DNA from: Massilia aurea
GTDB taxonomy: Bacteria > Pseudomonadota > Gammaproteobacteria > Burkholderiales > Burkholderiaceae_D
DNA length: 64,000 bases
NCBI RefSeq assembly: GCF_014200505.1
Contig: NZ_JACHBX010000002.1
Location: 806,001 to 870,000, forward strand
Direction of reading: 5' to 3'
Part shown: positions 1 to 8,788 of the stretch, piece by piece
Numbering within the stretch: position 1 is the stretch's first letter
How the letters are laid out: every line of letters starts with the position of its first letter
The notes under the pieces: generated by a model
Seen by the model: the letters and a program-made list of their open reading frames with translations, nothing else
Databases searched by the model: none
What the model was told of the DNA's origin: nothing
Program-made: the position numbers and the translations under genes

Positions 1-690
1 CAGTGGGCGCTGCCCGTGCCGCCCGACGACCACGCCGTCGCCAAGAGCGACAACCCGCTGCGCGACTTCGTCGGCACCTTCGTCGCGTTTTTCAAGAAGC
101 GCGACATCTGGATGATCGTTGCGTTCATCCTCACGTTCCGCCTCGGTGAAGCGCAGCTCCTGAAACTCGTCGCGCCATTTTTGAAGGACCCCATCAGCGC
201 CGGCGGCCTGGGATTGACCACCTCTGAATACGGCATCGCCTATGGCACGGTCGGCATCATCGCGCTGACGCTCGGTGGTCTGGCCGGCGGCTGGCTGATT
301 TCGCGCGTGGGCCTCAAGCGCTGCCTGTGGGTCATGGTGTTCGCAATCCACATGCCCGACCTGGTCTTCGTCTACCTGTCGCAAACCCAGCCGACCGATC
401 TGATGATTGTCTCGGCCTTCCTCGCGCTCGAGCAGTTCGGCTACGGTTTCGGCTTTACCGCGATGATGATGTACATGATCATGGTGGCCGATGGCCCGAA
501 CAAGACCGCGCATTACGCGATCTGCACCGGCCTGATGGCACTCGGGATGATGGTGCCCGGCATGTGGAGCGGCGACCTGCAGGAATACCTCGGCTACCAG
601 CACTTCTTCATCTGGACCTGTCTTGCGACCATTCCCGCCTTCATCGTGGCGGCGCTCGTCAAGATCGATCCGGAATTCGGAAAAAAATAA
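1..690 (+). CDS. AmpG-like MFS permease, C-terminal part (5' truncated by window)
   Basis: The reading frame is open from base 1 (QWALPVPPDD...), so the gene starts before the window and only about the last 229 residues are visible. The visible part has roughly six hydrophobic helices, with MFS-like loop residues such as GWLISRVGLKR between helices. The sequence type resembles the inner-membrane MFS permeases annotated as AmpG-like, which import anhydro-muropeptides or related cell-wall sugars. The next genes (glycoside-hydrolase-like lipoprotein, BadF-type kinase, AmiD amidase, D-Ala-D-Ala dipeptidase) support a cell-wall substrate. Substrate is inferred from context; membership of the MFS is much surer. 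Confidence 0.8.
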   Translation, partial: QWALPVPPDDHAVAKSDNPLRDFVGTFVAFFKKRDIWMIVAFILTFRLGEAQLLKLVAPFLKDPISAGGLGLTTSEYGIAYGTVGIIALTLGGLAGGWLISRVGLKRCLWVMVFAIHMPDLVFVYLSQTQPTDLMIVSAFLALEQFGYGFGFTAMMMYMIMVADGPNKTAHYAICTGLMALGMMVPGMWSGDLQEYLGYQHFFIWTCLATIPAFIVAALVKIDPEFGKK

Positions 691-780
691 GCGGACGGCT
701 GACGCCCGCGCTGCCGCGCCCGACGTGGCGCCGGCGCGGAGCGTCAACCTCCGGTACAGCAACATCAAGGAGTTCTTTTT

Positions 781-2370
781 TTGCTTCCCAACCTGAACAA
801 ACGCACTTTCACGCTCGGCATGGCCAGCGCCGTCGCCCTGGGCCTGGCGGCCTGCGGCACCAAGCCCACCAAACCGGGCGCCGCAACTTTCATCGGTGGC
901 AATGAGCCGCCGGCCGCGCCGCGCGAGTTTCGCGCCGCCTGGGTGTCCACCGTCGCCAATATCGACTGGCCCAGCCGACCGAACCTGAGCGCCGCCAAGC
1001 AGCAGCAGGAAGTGCTCGCCATCCTCGACCGCGCCCAGGCCATGAACCTGAACGCGATCGTGCTGCAGGTGCGCCCGGCCGCCGACACCATCTATCCGTC
1101 GAACCTCGAGCCGTGGACCGAATACCTGAGCGGCATCCAGGGCAAGGCGCCGCAGCCGTTCTACGATCCGCTCGCGTACTGGATCACCGAAGCGCATGCG
1201 CGCGGCATCGAGTTGCACGCCTGGTTCAATCCCTACCGCGCGCGGATGGACGCTTCGCGCGGCCAGTCGGCGCCGAACCACATCACCAACACCAATCCGG
1301 CCGTCGTCAAACGCTACGGCAAATTCATGTGGATGGACCCGGGCGAGCCGGCCGCCGTCAAGCAGACGCTCGACGTGATCCTCGACGTCGTGCGCCGCTA
1401 CGACATCGACGGCGTGCACATCGACGATTATTTTTATCCGTACCCGATCGACGCCGCGCCGCAGGTGGCCGGCAACGCCGCGGCCCTGGACGGGCGCCCC
1501 GGCACGCGCGAACTGGACTTCCCGGACGATCCGGCCTGGCACCGCTACCTGGCCGGTGGCGGCCAGCTCGATCGCGCCAACTGGCGCCGCGACAACGTCA
1601 ACCGCCTGATCGAAGCCATGTACAAGGGCATCCACGCCGAAAAGAGCTGGGTGCGTTTCGGCATCAGCCCGTTCGGCCTGGGCCGTCCGGACCGCCGCCC
1701 GCCCGGCATCAACGGCTTCTCGCAGTACGACAAGCTGTATGCCGACGCCGAGCTGTGGCTCGAGAAAGGCTGGGTCGATTACTTTGTGCCGCAGCTGTAC
1801 TGGCCGATCAAGCCGCCGGGCCAGGCTTACGACGTGCTGCTCGATTACTGGATCAGACAAAATCCGCAGCGCCGCCACATCTGGCCAGGCCTGTTCACCA
1901 GCCGCATCGGCGCAGCGACCAAGGGCTACGAGCCGCAGGAGGTGCTGGCCCAGGTCGACGTGACCCGTACGCGGCCGCTGGCCACCGGCCACGTCCACTT
2001 CAGCATGGTGGCCCTGATGCAGAACCGCAAAGGGATCGCCGACCAGCTGCGCACGACCCGCTACGCTGGCCAGGCGCTGGTGCCGGCCACGACGTGGCTG
2101 GGCAACGAGCGGCCCGGTACGCCGCTGGTGGGGGCCTCGCGCCGCGCGCGCTCGGTCGACCTGACGCTCAAGGCGGGCAAGGCCAATGCGTTGTACGCGG
2201 TCTGGTCGCGCCATGGCGGCCAATGGCGTTTCGCCGTGGTGCCGGCCGTGCGCGTGGCCTGGTCGGTGCCGGATGACGCGACGCTGGGCGCGGCCGAGAT
2301 CGTGGTGGTCAGCGCCGTCGACCGCCTGGGCAACGAGGGCGCACGCGTGCGGGTATGGGGCAAAGCGTAA
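781..2370 (+). CDS. GHL10/DUF187 family glycoside-hydrolase-like lipoprotein
   Basis: A 529-residue protein with a TTG start; AAGGAG at 767-772 lies 8 nt upstream. The N-terminus is a lipoprotein signal with lipobox LAAC, making Cys25 the lipidated residue. The body is the glycosyl-hydrolase-like 10 (YngK/DUF187) TIM barrel: FRAAWVSTVANIDWPS near the N-terminus, LQVRPAADTIYPS, GVHIDDYFYPYP (candidate acidic residues), RFGISPFG and FVPQLYWP. A C-terminal beta-rich region follows. The family is widespread but its substrate is poorly defined; a glycosidase acting on peptidoglycan or another envelope glycan is suggested by the neighbours. It probably sits in the outer or inner membrane facing the periplasm. 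Confidence 0.85.
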   Translation: MLPNLNKRTFTLGMASAVALGLAACGTKPTKPGAATFIGGNEPPAAPREFRAAWVSTVANIDWPSRPNLSAAKQQQEVLAILDRAQAMNLNAIVLQVRPAADTIYPSNLEPWTEYLSGIQGKAPQPFYDPLAYWITEAHARGIELHAWFNPYRARMDASRGQSAPNHITNTNPAVVKRYGKFMWMDPGEPAAVKQTLDVILDVVRRYDIDGVHIDDYFYPYPIDAAPQVAGNAAALDGRPGTRELDFPDDPAWHRYLAGGGQLDRANWRRDNVNRLIEAMYKGIHAEKSWVRFGISPFGLGRPDRRPPGINGFSQYDKLYADAELWLEKGWVDYFVPQLYWPIKPPGQAYDVLLDYWIRQNPQRRHIWPGLFTSRIGAATKGYEPQEVLAQVDVTRTRPLATGHVHFSMVALMQNRKGIADQLRTTRYAGQALVPATTWLGNERPGTPLVGASRRARSVDLTLKAGKANALYAVWSRHGGQWRFAVVPAVRVAWSVPDDATLGAAEIVVVSAVDRLGNEGARVRVWGKA

Positions 2371-2427
2371 TGCAGGTAGCATCAGGTTTTATGGGCGGAT
2401 TGTGTGATGTCATCTGATCGGGACACG

Positions 2428-3375
2428 ATGAGCGGGTTTGGCCTGGGGATCGACGCTGGCGGTACCGAGACGCGCTGGGCGCTGGCGGCCCCCGGCGGCG
2501 CCATCCTGGCCGACGGTGTGGTCGCAGGCCTGTCGGCGCTGCAGATGGCCACGTCCGACGGGCGCGCAGCCGTGCGCGCCAGCCTCGAAGAACTGGCGGC
2601 GGCAGTGCTCGCGCATGCCAGTCCGCTGCGCATCCAGGCCGGCCTGACGGGGTTCGGCGGCGACGACGAACTGCTGCAATCGTGGCTGGCCCAGTTGCTG
2701 GGCGTCGCGCCCAGCGCCGTCACGCTGTCGAACGATATCGAACTGGCGTACCGCGCCAATTTCGCGCCCGGCGCCGGCTACCTCGTGTACGCGGGTACCG
2801 GCTCGATCGGCGCCTTCATCGACGCTGACCACGTGTTCCACCGCGCCGGCGGGCGCGGCGTGCTGCTCGACGATGGCGGCGGGGGCTTCTGGATCGCGCG
2901 CGAAGCGCTGCGCCACATCTGGCGCAACGAAGACGAGCAGCCCGGCTGCTGGCGCGATTCGCCGCTGGCGCAGGCCGTGTTCGAGCATATCGGCGGCGCC
3001 GACTGGAATGTGTCGCGCCAATTCATCTATCACGGCGAGCGCGGCGCAATCGGCAAGCTGGCGCTGGCCGTTGCCGCCAGCGCACAGCGCGATCCTGCCG
3101 CCGCTACGATCCTGAGCGAAGCGGGCCTCGAACTGGCGCGCCTGGCGCTGGCGCTCACGCGCCGTTTCGGCCCGCGCCCGGTGGTGCTGGCCGGCCGCGC
3201 GAGCGAACTGCATCCCTTGATCATCGAGACCATGCGCGCCGCGCTGCCGGCCGGGCTGGAGCTCACGCAGACCGGCCTGCGCGCCCACCACGGCGCCGCG
3301 CGGCTCGCATTGCAACCGGCCTCCACGCCACCGGCGCGCGCAACCCACAAGAACATCAACGAGGAATCCCCATGA
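2428..3375 (+). CDS. BadF/BadG/BcrA/BcrD-family sugar kinase (GlcNAc/MurNAc kinase-like)
   Basis: 315 residues from the ATG at 2428. An in-frame GTG at 2404 and ATG at 2407 would add eight or seven residues, but the conserved phosphate-1 loop GIDAGGTETRWAL then begins less naturally. The phosphate-2 motif VYAGTGSIGAF and an adenosine-loop-like VVLAGRAS place it in the ASKHA kinase fold, BadF/BadG branch. That branch includes N-acetylglucosamine kinases and the MurK MurNAc/GlcNAc kinase of Clostridium acetobutylicum. In this context it most likely phosphorylates an amino sugar released from cell wall. Its stop overlaps the next start by 4 bp (ATGA), so translation is coupled to the amidase gene. 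Confidence 0.8.
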   Translation: MSGFGLGIDAGGTETRWALAAPGGAILADGVVAGLSALQMATSDGRAAVRASLEELAAAVLAHASPLRIQAGLTGFGGDDELLQSWLAQLLGVAPSAVTLSNDIELAYRANFAPGAGYLVYAGTGSIGAFIDADHVFHRAGGRGVLLDDGGGGFWIAREALRHIWRNEDEQPGCWRDSPLAQAVFEHIGGADWNVSRQFIYHGERGAIGKLALAVAASAQRDPAAATILSEAGLELARLALALTRRFGPRPVVLAGRASELHPLIIETMRAALPAGLELTQTGLRAHHGAARLALQPASTPPARATHKNINEESP

Positions 3376-4373
3376 AATCGATCTTTGCCGCTCTCGCCCT
3401 GGCCGTGCTGGCCGGTTGTACCACGACCGCCCCGACCACGCCGAAGTACGACACTACCTACGACGCAGTCGGCCAGTCGAGCCGCGCGCGCTTTCTGGTG
3501 CTGCACTACACGGTGGCCAACACGCCCGCCTCGATCAAGATCCTGACGCAGCAGCAGGTCAGCTCGCACTACCTGCTGACCGATGAAGCGCAGCCGAAGA
3601 TCTACCGCCTGGTCGACGAGAACCGCGCCGCCTGGCATGCGGGCAATTCGAGCTGGAAGAACTTCACGCAACTGAACAACAGCTCGATCGGCATCGAGAT
3701 CGTCAACGCCGGCTGGAAGGACACGCCGCAAGGCCGCGTCTATGCGCCGTTCCCGCAGGCGCAGATGGATGCACTGTTGCCGCTGGTGAAGGACATCGTC
3801 GCGCGCCACGGCATCGCGCCCGAGAACGTCCTCGGTCACAGCGATATCGCGCCGCTCCGAAAGCAGGATCCGGGGCCGCAGTTCCCGTGGCAGCGCCTGG
3901 CGCAGGAAGGCCTGATACTGTGGCCGGACGCGAACCGCGTCGCCGCCGTGCGCCCGGCCTTCGAGGCCCTGCTGCCGGACGTCGCCTGGTTCCAGCGCAA
4001 GCTGGCCACGCACGGCTTCGGCCTGGTGCAGAGCGGCGCGTACGATGAAGCGACCCGCACCACGCTGGCGGCGTTCCAGATGAAGTACCGTCCGCGCGAT
4101 ATCTCGGGCGTTGCCGATGCCGAGACGGCCGCGCTGCTCGAAGTGCTGACGACGCCGGCGAACACGCCGCCACCGGTGGTGCCGGCCGCACTGGCGCCCG
4201 TGGCGCCCGTTGCACCGACCGCGATGCCAGCGCCAGCACCAGCGCCGATGCCAATGTCGACCCCGACGCCGACGCCGACGCCGACCTTGCCCGAACCGAC
4301 GCCGGTGCTGCCGGTCGAACCGACGCCGGAAACCGCCCCGGCCCCGGCCACGCCAGTCATCACCACGCCATGA
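3372..4373 (+). CDS. amiD: AmiD-like N-acetylmuramoyl-L-alanine amidase lipoprotein
   Basis: 333 residues. A lipoprotein signal ends in LAGC (Cys16). The Amidase_2 domain (about 38-180) strongly resembles E. coli AmiD: LVLHYTVAN with zinc ligand His45, QVSSHYLLTDE, AWHAGNSSW, GIEIVNAGW with catalytic Glu109, and HSDIAPLRKQDPGPQFPW with zinc ligands His156 and Asp166. A peptidoglycan-binding PGBD-type helical domain (about 200-255) follows, then a low-complexity Pro/Thr/Ala tail with Thr-Pro repeats. It cleaves the MurNAc-L-Ala bond of muropeptides in the periplasm, probably while anchored to the outer membrane. RBS GAGGAAT precedes the ATG; it overlaps the kinase gene by 4 bp. Confidence 0.92.
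   Translation: MKSIFAALALAVLAGCTTTAPTTPKYDTTYDAVGQSSRARFLVLHYTVANTPASIKILTQQQVSSHYLLTDEAQPKIYRLVDENRAAWHAGNSSWKNFTQLNNSSIGIEIVNAGWKDTPQGRVYAPFPQAQMDALLPLVKDIVARHGIAPENVLGHSDIAPLRKQDPGPQFPWQRLAQEGLILWPDANRVAAVRPAFEALLPDVAWFQRKLATHGFGLVQSGAYDEATRTTLAAFQMKYRPRDISGVADAETAALLEVLTTPANTPPPVVPAALAPVAPVAPTAMPAPAPAPMPMSTPTPTPTPTLPEPTPVLPVEPTPETAPAPATPVITTP
4261..4285 (+). repeat. Short CCGACG-type tandem repeat encoding Thr-Pro repeats
   Basis: Within the amidase tail the unit CCGACG is repeated about four times and encodes alternating Pro and Thr. The unit is a multiple of three, so changes in copy number would alter linker length without a frameshift. Confidence 0.6.
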
Positions 4374-4396
4374 TGGCGGCACTTAGGGGATAAGCG

Positions 4397-5296
4397 ATGC
4401 GTCTGCGCCATATCGAAGTATTCCACGCCATCATGCAGGTCGGCACCATCAGCGGCGCCGCCCAGGTGCTGCATATCTCGCAGCCGGCCGTGACCAAGGT
4501 GCTGCAGCACGCCGAGCTGCAACTGGGCATGCCGCTGTTCGAGCGCGTGCGCGGCAAGCTGTATCCCAAGCCGGAAGCGCACCGCCTGTTCATCGAAACG
4601 GAAAAGCTCCACCGCGACCTGCAGGGCATCCGCCGCCTGGCCGCGAGCCTGAAGGGGCGCGCGGTGGAAACCGTGCGCCTGGTGTCCACGCCGACCATCG
4701 CAGTGAGCGTGCTGCCGGCCGGGATGACCGCCTGGCGCCGCGCGTTTCCTGAAACACGTTGCGAGCTGGCCACGCACCACACGAGCGAAATCGTCAATGC
4801 ACTGCGCCTGGGCGAAGCCGATGTGGGCCTGTCGCTGCAGGACCCGCGCCACCCCGGCATCGTGGCCGAGCCGATCGCGCATGGCCTGTTGACGGTGATG
4901 GCGCCGCGTGGCACCTGGAGCGACGCCGAATGCCGCACCCCGATCGCAGCCGACGGTTTGACGGGTGAACTGATCGGCATGGCCGATCGCGATCCACTGG
5001 GCGAGATGGTGATGGCGGCCTGCGAAGCGCAGGGCGTGCAACCGGTGTTTCGCACCGTGGTGCAAACGTACCAGATCGCCCGCTCGCTGGTCGAAGCCGG
5101 CGCTGGCACGGCGGTGGTCGATCCGTTCACGGCCGCCTCGGCGGCCGCGAACCAGGTGCAGTGCCGCCAGTGGTCGCCGTCGATTCCCGTGCACCTGTAC
5201 CTGCTCACGGCCAGCCACGCGCCGCTGTCGCACGGCGCGCGCGAGCTGGCCAACTGCATTGGCGCGACCGCGCGCGCCTGTCTCGAACCAGCCTAG
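4397..5296 (+). CDS. LysR-family transcriptional regulator
   Basis: 299 residues. The N-terminal winged HTH (about 2-60) has the LysR pattern: RLRHIEVFHAIMQVGTISGA, then HISQPAVTKVLQHAE, then LFERVRGK. The remainder is a periplasmic-binding-protein-like effector domain starting near VRLVSTPTIAVSVLP. It lies 23 nt after the amidase and 14 nt before the dipeptidase gene on the same strand, so it is probably co-transcribed with both and is the natural candidate to regulate this cluster. The effector is unknown; a muropeptide, D-amino-acid peptide or amino sugar would fit the context. Confidence 0.92.
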   Translation: MRLRHIEVFHAIMQVGTISGAAQVLHISQPAVTKVLQHAELQLGMPLFERVRGKLYPKPEAHRLFIETEKLHRDLQGIRRLAASLKGRAVETVRLVSTPTIAVSVLPAGMTAWRRAFPETRCELATHHTSEIVNALRLGEADVGLSLQDPRHPGIVAEPIAHGLLTVMAPRGTWSDAECRTPIAADGLTGELIGMADRDPLGEMVMAACEAQGVQPVFRTVVQTYQIARSLVEAGAGTAVVDPFTAASAAANQVQCRQWSPSIPVHLYLLTASHAPLSHGARELANCIGATARACLEPA

Positions 5297-5310
5297 GATT
5301 CTTTCGCACC

Positions 5311-5922
5311 ATGCACGCGTTCATCGCCAGCGAAGACATTGCCGCCAGCCCGGCATTCCGGCACCTGGACAGCATCGCCGGCATCCGGGTCGACCTGCGC
5401 TACGCCACCGCCAACAACTTCGTCGGACGCGATCTGTATTCGCCGTTCGATTGCGCCTGGCTGCATGTGCAGGCAGCCGCAGCGCTCGAGCGCGTGGTGG
5501 CCTGGCTGGCGGCGCACCGGCCCGACCTGACGGTGCTGGTGCTCGATGCATTGCGGCCGCAGCGCGTCCAGCAGCAGTTGTGGGATGCGCTGGCGGGCAC
5601 CGACCTGCGCCTGTATCTGGCCGATCCGGCGCGCGGCTCGATCCATTCGTACGGCATGGCGCTGGACCTCACGCTGGTGGACGCGGCTGGCGATGAACTG
5701 GACATGGGCACCGGTTTCGACGACATGACCGAGCTGTCGCATCCGGCGCTTGAAGAAGGGTTTGTGCTGGCCGGGCGCCTCAACGAAGCACAGGTAGCCA
5801 ACCGGCGCCTGCTGCGCGAGGCGATGCTGGCAGCGGGCTTTTTGGCCATCAAAACCGAATGGTGGCACTTCGACTGCGGCGACCGCGATCTGGTGCGGGG
5901 CACGTTCCAGCGCGTGCTGTAG
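5311..5922 (+). CDS. ddpX: D-alanyl-D-alanine dipeptidase (M15D, DdpX/VanX family)
   Basis: 203 residues from ATG 5311; the frame is open further upstream but that stretch overlaps the LysR gene and has no homology to the family. Zinc and catalytic residues of family M15D are present: SIHSYGMALDL (His112 and Asp119) and EWWHFDC (Glu183 and His186), with the Arg-containing VLDALRPQRVQ loop. The enzyme hydrolyses free D-Ala-D-Ala. No signal peptide is obvious, so it is probably cytoplasmic and recycles the dipeptide as nutrient. No vanH/vanA-type ligase lies nearby, so glycopeptide resistance is not implied. Its stop lies 3 nt from the convergent GGDEF gene. Confidence 0.92.
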   Translation: MHAFIASEDIAASPAFRHLDSIAGIRVDLRYATANNFVGRDLYSPFDCAWLHVQAAAALERVVAWLAAHRPDLTVLVLDALRPQRVQQQLWDALAGTDLRLYLADPARGSIHSYGMALDLTLVDAAGDELDMGTGFDDMTELSHPALEEGFVLAGRLNEAQVANRRLLREAMLAAGFLAIKTEWWHFDCGDRDLVRGTFQRVL

Positions 5923-5925
5923 CCG

Positions 5926-7065
5926 TCAGTTCATCGCGATCGCTTCGACCCGGTTGCGGCCATTGTGCTTGGCTGCGTACAGCAGCTTGTCGGCGGCCAG
6001 GATCAGGTCGGGCAGCGTGACGCGCCCGTCGTCGCGGGCGAAATCGTACGTGGCCAGGCCGAAGCTGGCGGTGGTCTGCAACCCGGGGCCGTCGGCATCC
6101 GGCGCGACCCGATTGGCCGCGAATGCCGCGCGCAGGCTCTCGGCCAGGCTGGTCCCTTGCGCCAGGTCGATGCCGGGCAAGACCAGCAAAAATTCTTCGC
6201 CGCCGTAACGCACCACGGCATCGACGCCGCTGCGCACCATCTTGTGCAGCAGGCCGGCAAAGGTACGGATCACGGCATCGCCCTCGTGGTGGCCGAAGGT
6301 GTCGTTGATGCGCTTGAAGTGATCGATGTCGCACAGGATGACCGACACCGGATGCTGGCGCTGGCGCGCGCTTTGCAGCTCATGCTCCAGCAGATGATCG
6401 TGCAGGTAGTGGCGGTTGTAGCAGCAGGTGAGCTGGTCGCGCTGGGCCAGCTGCTTGAGTGTCACCTGCAGCCGGAACTGCTCACGCGCCACCCAGTTGT
6501 AGCGGCGCGCCGCCAGGATGCCGAACGTGTTGATCAGCACCAGCAGCATGCCCATCGTGACCAGGTCGGACACGGGCCGTGGCGGCAGCACGAACGCGAC
6601 CAGCGCCAGAAACACCAGCGAGGCGCCGGTGCCGAGCGCCGTCGAATACACCAGGCGGTTCGGGATATACAGGTAGATCACCACCAGCATGATCAGCATC
6701 GACATTGCATGCCAGTGCACTTCATGCGGCCGCGCCAGCGCCACCACCATGAAGCAGCACAGTGCGATGCCCTCGGACAGCGATGCCGCCAGCCGCATGG
6801 CCCGGATCGACAGGGGGCGGCGGTAGGCCAGCCAGGCCCAGGTGCCGGCGACGGCCGCGACCAGTAGCCGTGCCGGCAGCGTGTCGCGCACGGCCGCATC
6901 CAGGCCCAGTACCGCGATATCCGTCACAAAAAACGACAGGAAGAATGCGACGCAGAACACCAGCGTGAAGCCGAGCATGGCGCGTGTACGGTCGATCTGG
7001 CTGGAAAGGAACGCAGTTTCGCTGGCGCTGCGCGCGAATTCGCCGGTCAGGTAATGGATGTGCAT
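5926..7065 (-). CDS. Membrane-bound GGDEF diguanylate cyclase
   Basis: 379 residues from the ATG at 7065 (MHIHYLTGEF); an upstream in-frame extension to 7173 is non-conserved in character. About six membrane helices occupy residues 30-185, without a recognisable periplasmic sensor. A short linker leads to a GGDEF domain: DQLTCCYNRHYL, DIDHFKRINDTFGH, and the active site GGEEF at 288-292, expected to be competent for c-di-GMP synthesis. The product-inhibition I-site position, normally RxxD, reads SGVD (279-282) with Arg displaced by one residue, so feedback inhibition may be weak. It converges on ddpX. Confidence 0.92.
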   Translation of the reverse strand: MHIHYLTGEFARSASETAFLSSQIDRTRAMLGFTLVFCVAFFLSFFVTDIAVLGLDAAVRDTLPARLLVAAVAGTWAWLAYRRPLSIRAMRLAASLSEGIALCCFMVVALARPHEVHWHAMSMLIMLVVIYLYIPNRLVYSTALGTGASLVFLALVAFVLPPRPVSDLVTMGMLLVLINTFGILAARRYNWVAREQFRLQVTLKQLAQRDQLTCCYNRHYLHDHLLEHELQSARQRQHPVSVILCDIDHFKRINDTFGHHEGDAVIRTFAGLLHKMVRSGVDAVVRYGGEEFLLVLPGIDLAQGTSLAESLRAAFAANRVAPDADGPGLQTTASFGLATYDFARDDGRVTLPDLILAADKLLYAAKHNGRNRVEAIAMN

Positions 7066-7302
7066 GCGATGAACAGTGCGGCAGGTGACAATGCCTGCGA
7101 CACACGATCCAGCATGCGGTGATGGTCGGACAGGACGGGATGATCCGGCATCGGCGCCGGCCGGACCGATCACCGGTAGCGGTGTCGGGCGAGTGACTAT
7201 TGTGACAAGGTTTTCTTACTTGAAACTAACAAAATGTATCAGTTCATTAATTACTTTGTTAATTTTGCAAGATAACCCGGTTCAATCCCGTGACAGTTGA
7301 TA
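7066..7302. other. AT-rich intergenic region between dacB-like and GGDEF genes
   Basis: The 237-bp gap between two minus-strand genes is clearly AT-rich from about 7195 to 7285, unlike its surroundings. On the minus strand TTAACA and TACATT hexamers about 18 bp apart could form a promoter for the GGDEF gene. This is a weak sequence match and no operator is evident. Confidence 0.3.
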
Positions 7303-8778
7303 TCAACGCTGTGCCGCTACTGCGGATGTCGTTCCCGACCGCGCCACCCAGTCGACCAGTGCATCGAGCACCGCGCGCCCGCGCCCGTCCCCGGCCCGTT
7401 CGCTGTTGACCATCGCCACCACCACGCACAGATTGCCATTTGCATCCGGTACGTAGCCGGCCACTGCGGTGACGTTGCGCAGCGTGCCCGTTTTCAGGCG
7501 CGCGCGCCCGGCGGCGGGCGTGCCGGCCAGGCGCCGTCGCATGGTGCCATCGACCGCGCCGATCGGCAGGCTGGCCTGGAATTCGGGCGCCCATGGGCTC
7601 CGCAAGCCCGCCTGCAGCAGGCTGCCCATCTGCTGCGCGCTGATGCGCTCGATGCGCGACAGGCCCGAGCCATTGTCGATCACGAACCCGGTGTCGTCGA
7701 TGCGCTGCGCGCGCAGCCAGTCGCGCACCGCGGCATCGGCGCGTGCGAAGGTGGTGACCTCGCCAGACGGCAGCGCCAGGCTGCCGTCGACCGGATCGCC
7801 CTGCAGGCTGCCCAGGCTCAAAAACAGCAGGCGCGCCAGCGTGTTGTCGGATGTCTTGTTGATGTCGCGGACCAGTTCCGGCAAGGCGCGCGCGGCGTGC
7901 GCGGCCAGCACGCGCGCATCGAGTGGCGTGGCGCCGGTGATCGTGCGGCCACTGAGCGTGCCACCCAGATCGGTCCAGGCGCGGCGCACGAAGCGGCCCA
8001 CGTAATCGTCGCGGTCGAGCACATTGACGCTGTAGCTGCGGTTGCAGTTCTTCGGGAAGGTGCCGCGCAAGACCACCTCGATGCGGCCATCGGGCGCGCG
8101 CCGCGTCTCGGGCAGCTGCCAGCCGTCTTCCCACTTCGCGCAATCGCGCTCGACCAGCGTCATTGCCGAGGTGACCGACACGCGTTCGAGTTCCGGGTAC
8201 ATGCGCAGTTGCAGCGTGGCGCCGGTCGCGCGCATGTCCAGCTGCAGCATGTTCTTGTTGAGGAGGAGGGCGTCGGGGATCACGTTGTAATACGCATCGG
8301 GCGACTCGTCGAACGGCGGCAGGCCGACATCCGGGCGCGCCGGCTGGAACAGGCTGCGATCGAGCACCAGGTCGCCCTCGATGCGCTCGATGCCCTGGTA
8401 GCGCAGCGCGCGCAGCATGGCCTCGAGATGCTCGCCGGCCAAATCGGCATCGGCGCCGCCCTTGACGTACAGGCTGCCGCGCAGCACGCCGTCCTTGATG
8501 TCGCCGACGGTGCGCAGTTCGGTGCGGCCACGGAACGTGGGGCCAAGCCGTTCGAGGCCGATCAGCGTCGTCACCAGCTTGATCGTCGACGCCGGCTGCA
8601 TCGGCAGCGCCGCCTGATGCGACAGCACGGCCGCGTCGCCGCGCAGCACCAGCAGGCCCACTTCGCTGGCTGCGATGCCGCCTTGCTGCATCAGCTGCGC
8701 CACCGGCGCCGGTAGCTGGGCCTGGGCGAGCGACGTGGCGCACAGCAGCGACAGGACGAGGGTGGCGCGTTTGAACAT
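7303..8778 (-). CDS. dacB: D-alanyl-D-alanine carboxypeptidase/endopeptidase (PBP4 family, S13)
   Basis: 491 residues from the ATG at 8778, which begins a clean signal peptide (MFKRATLVLSLLCATSLAQA). The class C low-molecular-weight PBP motifs are all visible: PASTIK with nucleophile Ser64 and Lys67, SDNTLARLL (the SxN motif), and KTGTLRNV (KTG). The long insertion between SxxK and SxN is typical of DacB/PBP4. The periplasmic enzyme removes terminal D-Ala and cleaves D-Ala-mDAP cross-links. It lies 10 nt downstream of the SpmAB-like gene on the same strand, suggesting one transcript. Confidence 0.93.
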   Translation of the reverse strand: MFKRATLVLSLLCATSLAQAQLPAPVAQLMQQGGIAASEVGLLVLRGDAAVLSHQAALPMQPASTIKLVTTLIGLERLGPTFRGRTELRTVGDIKDGVLRGSLYVKGGADADLAGEHLEAMLRALRYQGIERIEGDLVLDRSLFQPARPDVGLPPFDESPDAYYNVIPDALLLNKNMLQLDMRATGATLQLRMYPELERVSVTSAMTLVERDCAKWEDGWQLPETRRAPDGRIEVVLRGTFPKNCNRSYSVNVLDRDDYVGRFVRRAWTDLGGTLSGRTITGATPLDARVLAAHAARALPELVRDINKTSDNTLARLLFLSLGSLQGDPVDGSLALPSGEVTTFARADAAVRDWLRAQRIDDTGFVIDNGSGLSRIERISAQQMGSLLQAGLRSPWAPEFQASLPIGAVDGTMRRRLAGTPAAGRARLKTGTLRNVTAVAGYVPDANGNLCVVVAMVNSERAGDGRGRAVLDALVDWVARSGTTSAVAAQR

Positions 8779-8788
8779 GCGTGAATCC

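Noticed and set aside
5311-5922. DdpX/VanX homologue as glycopeptide resistance
   Set aside because: No vanH, vanA/B or vanRS genes. The neighbours are peptidoglycan-recycling functions, and Gram-negatives use such enzymes for D-Ala-D-Ala use.
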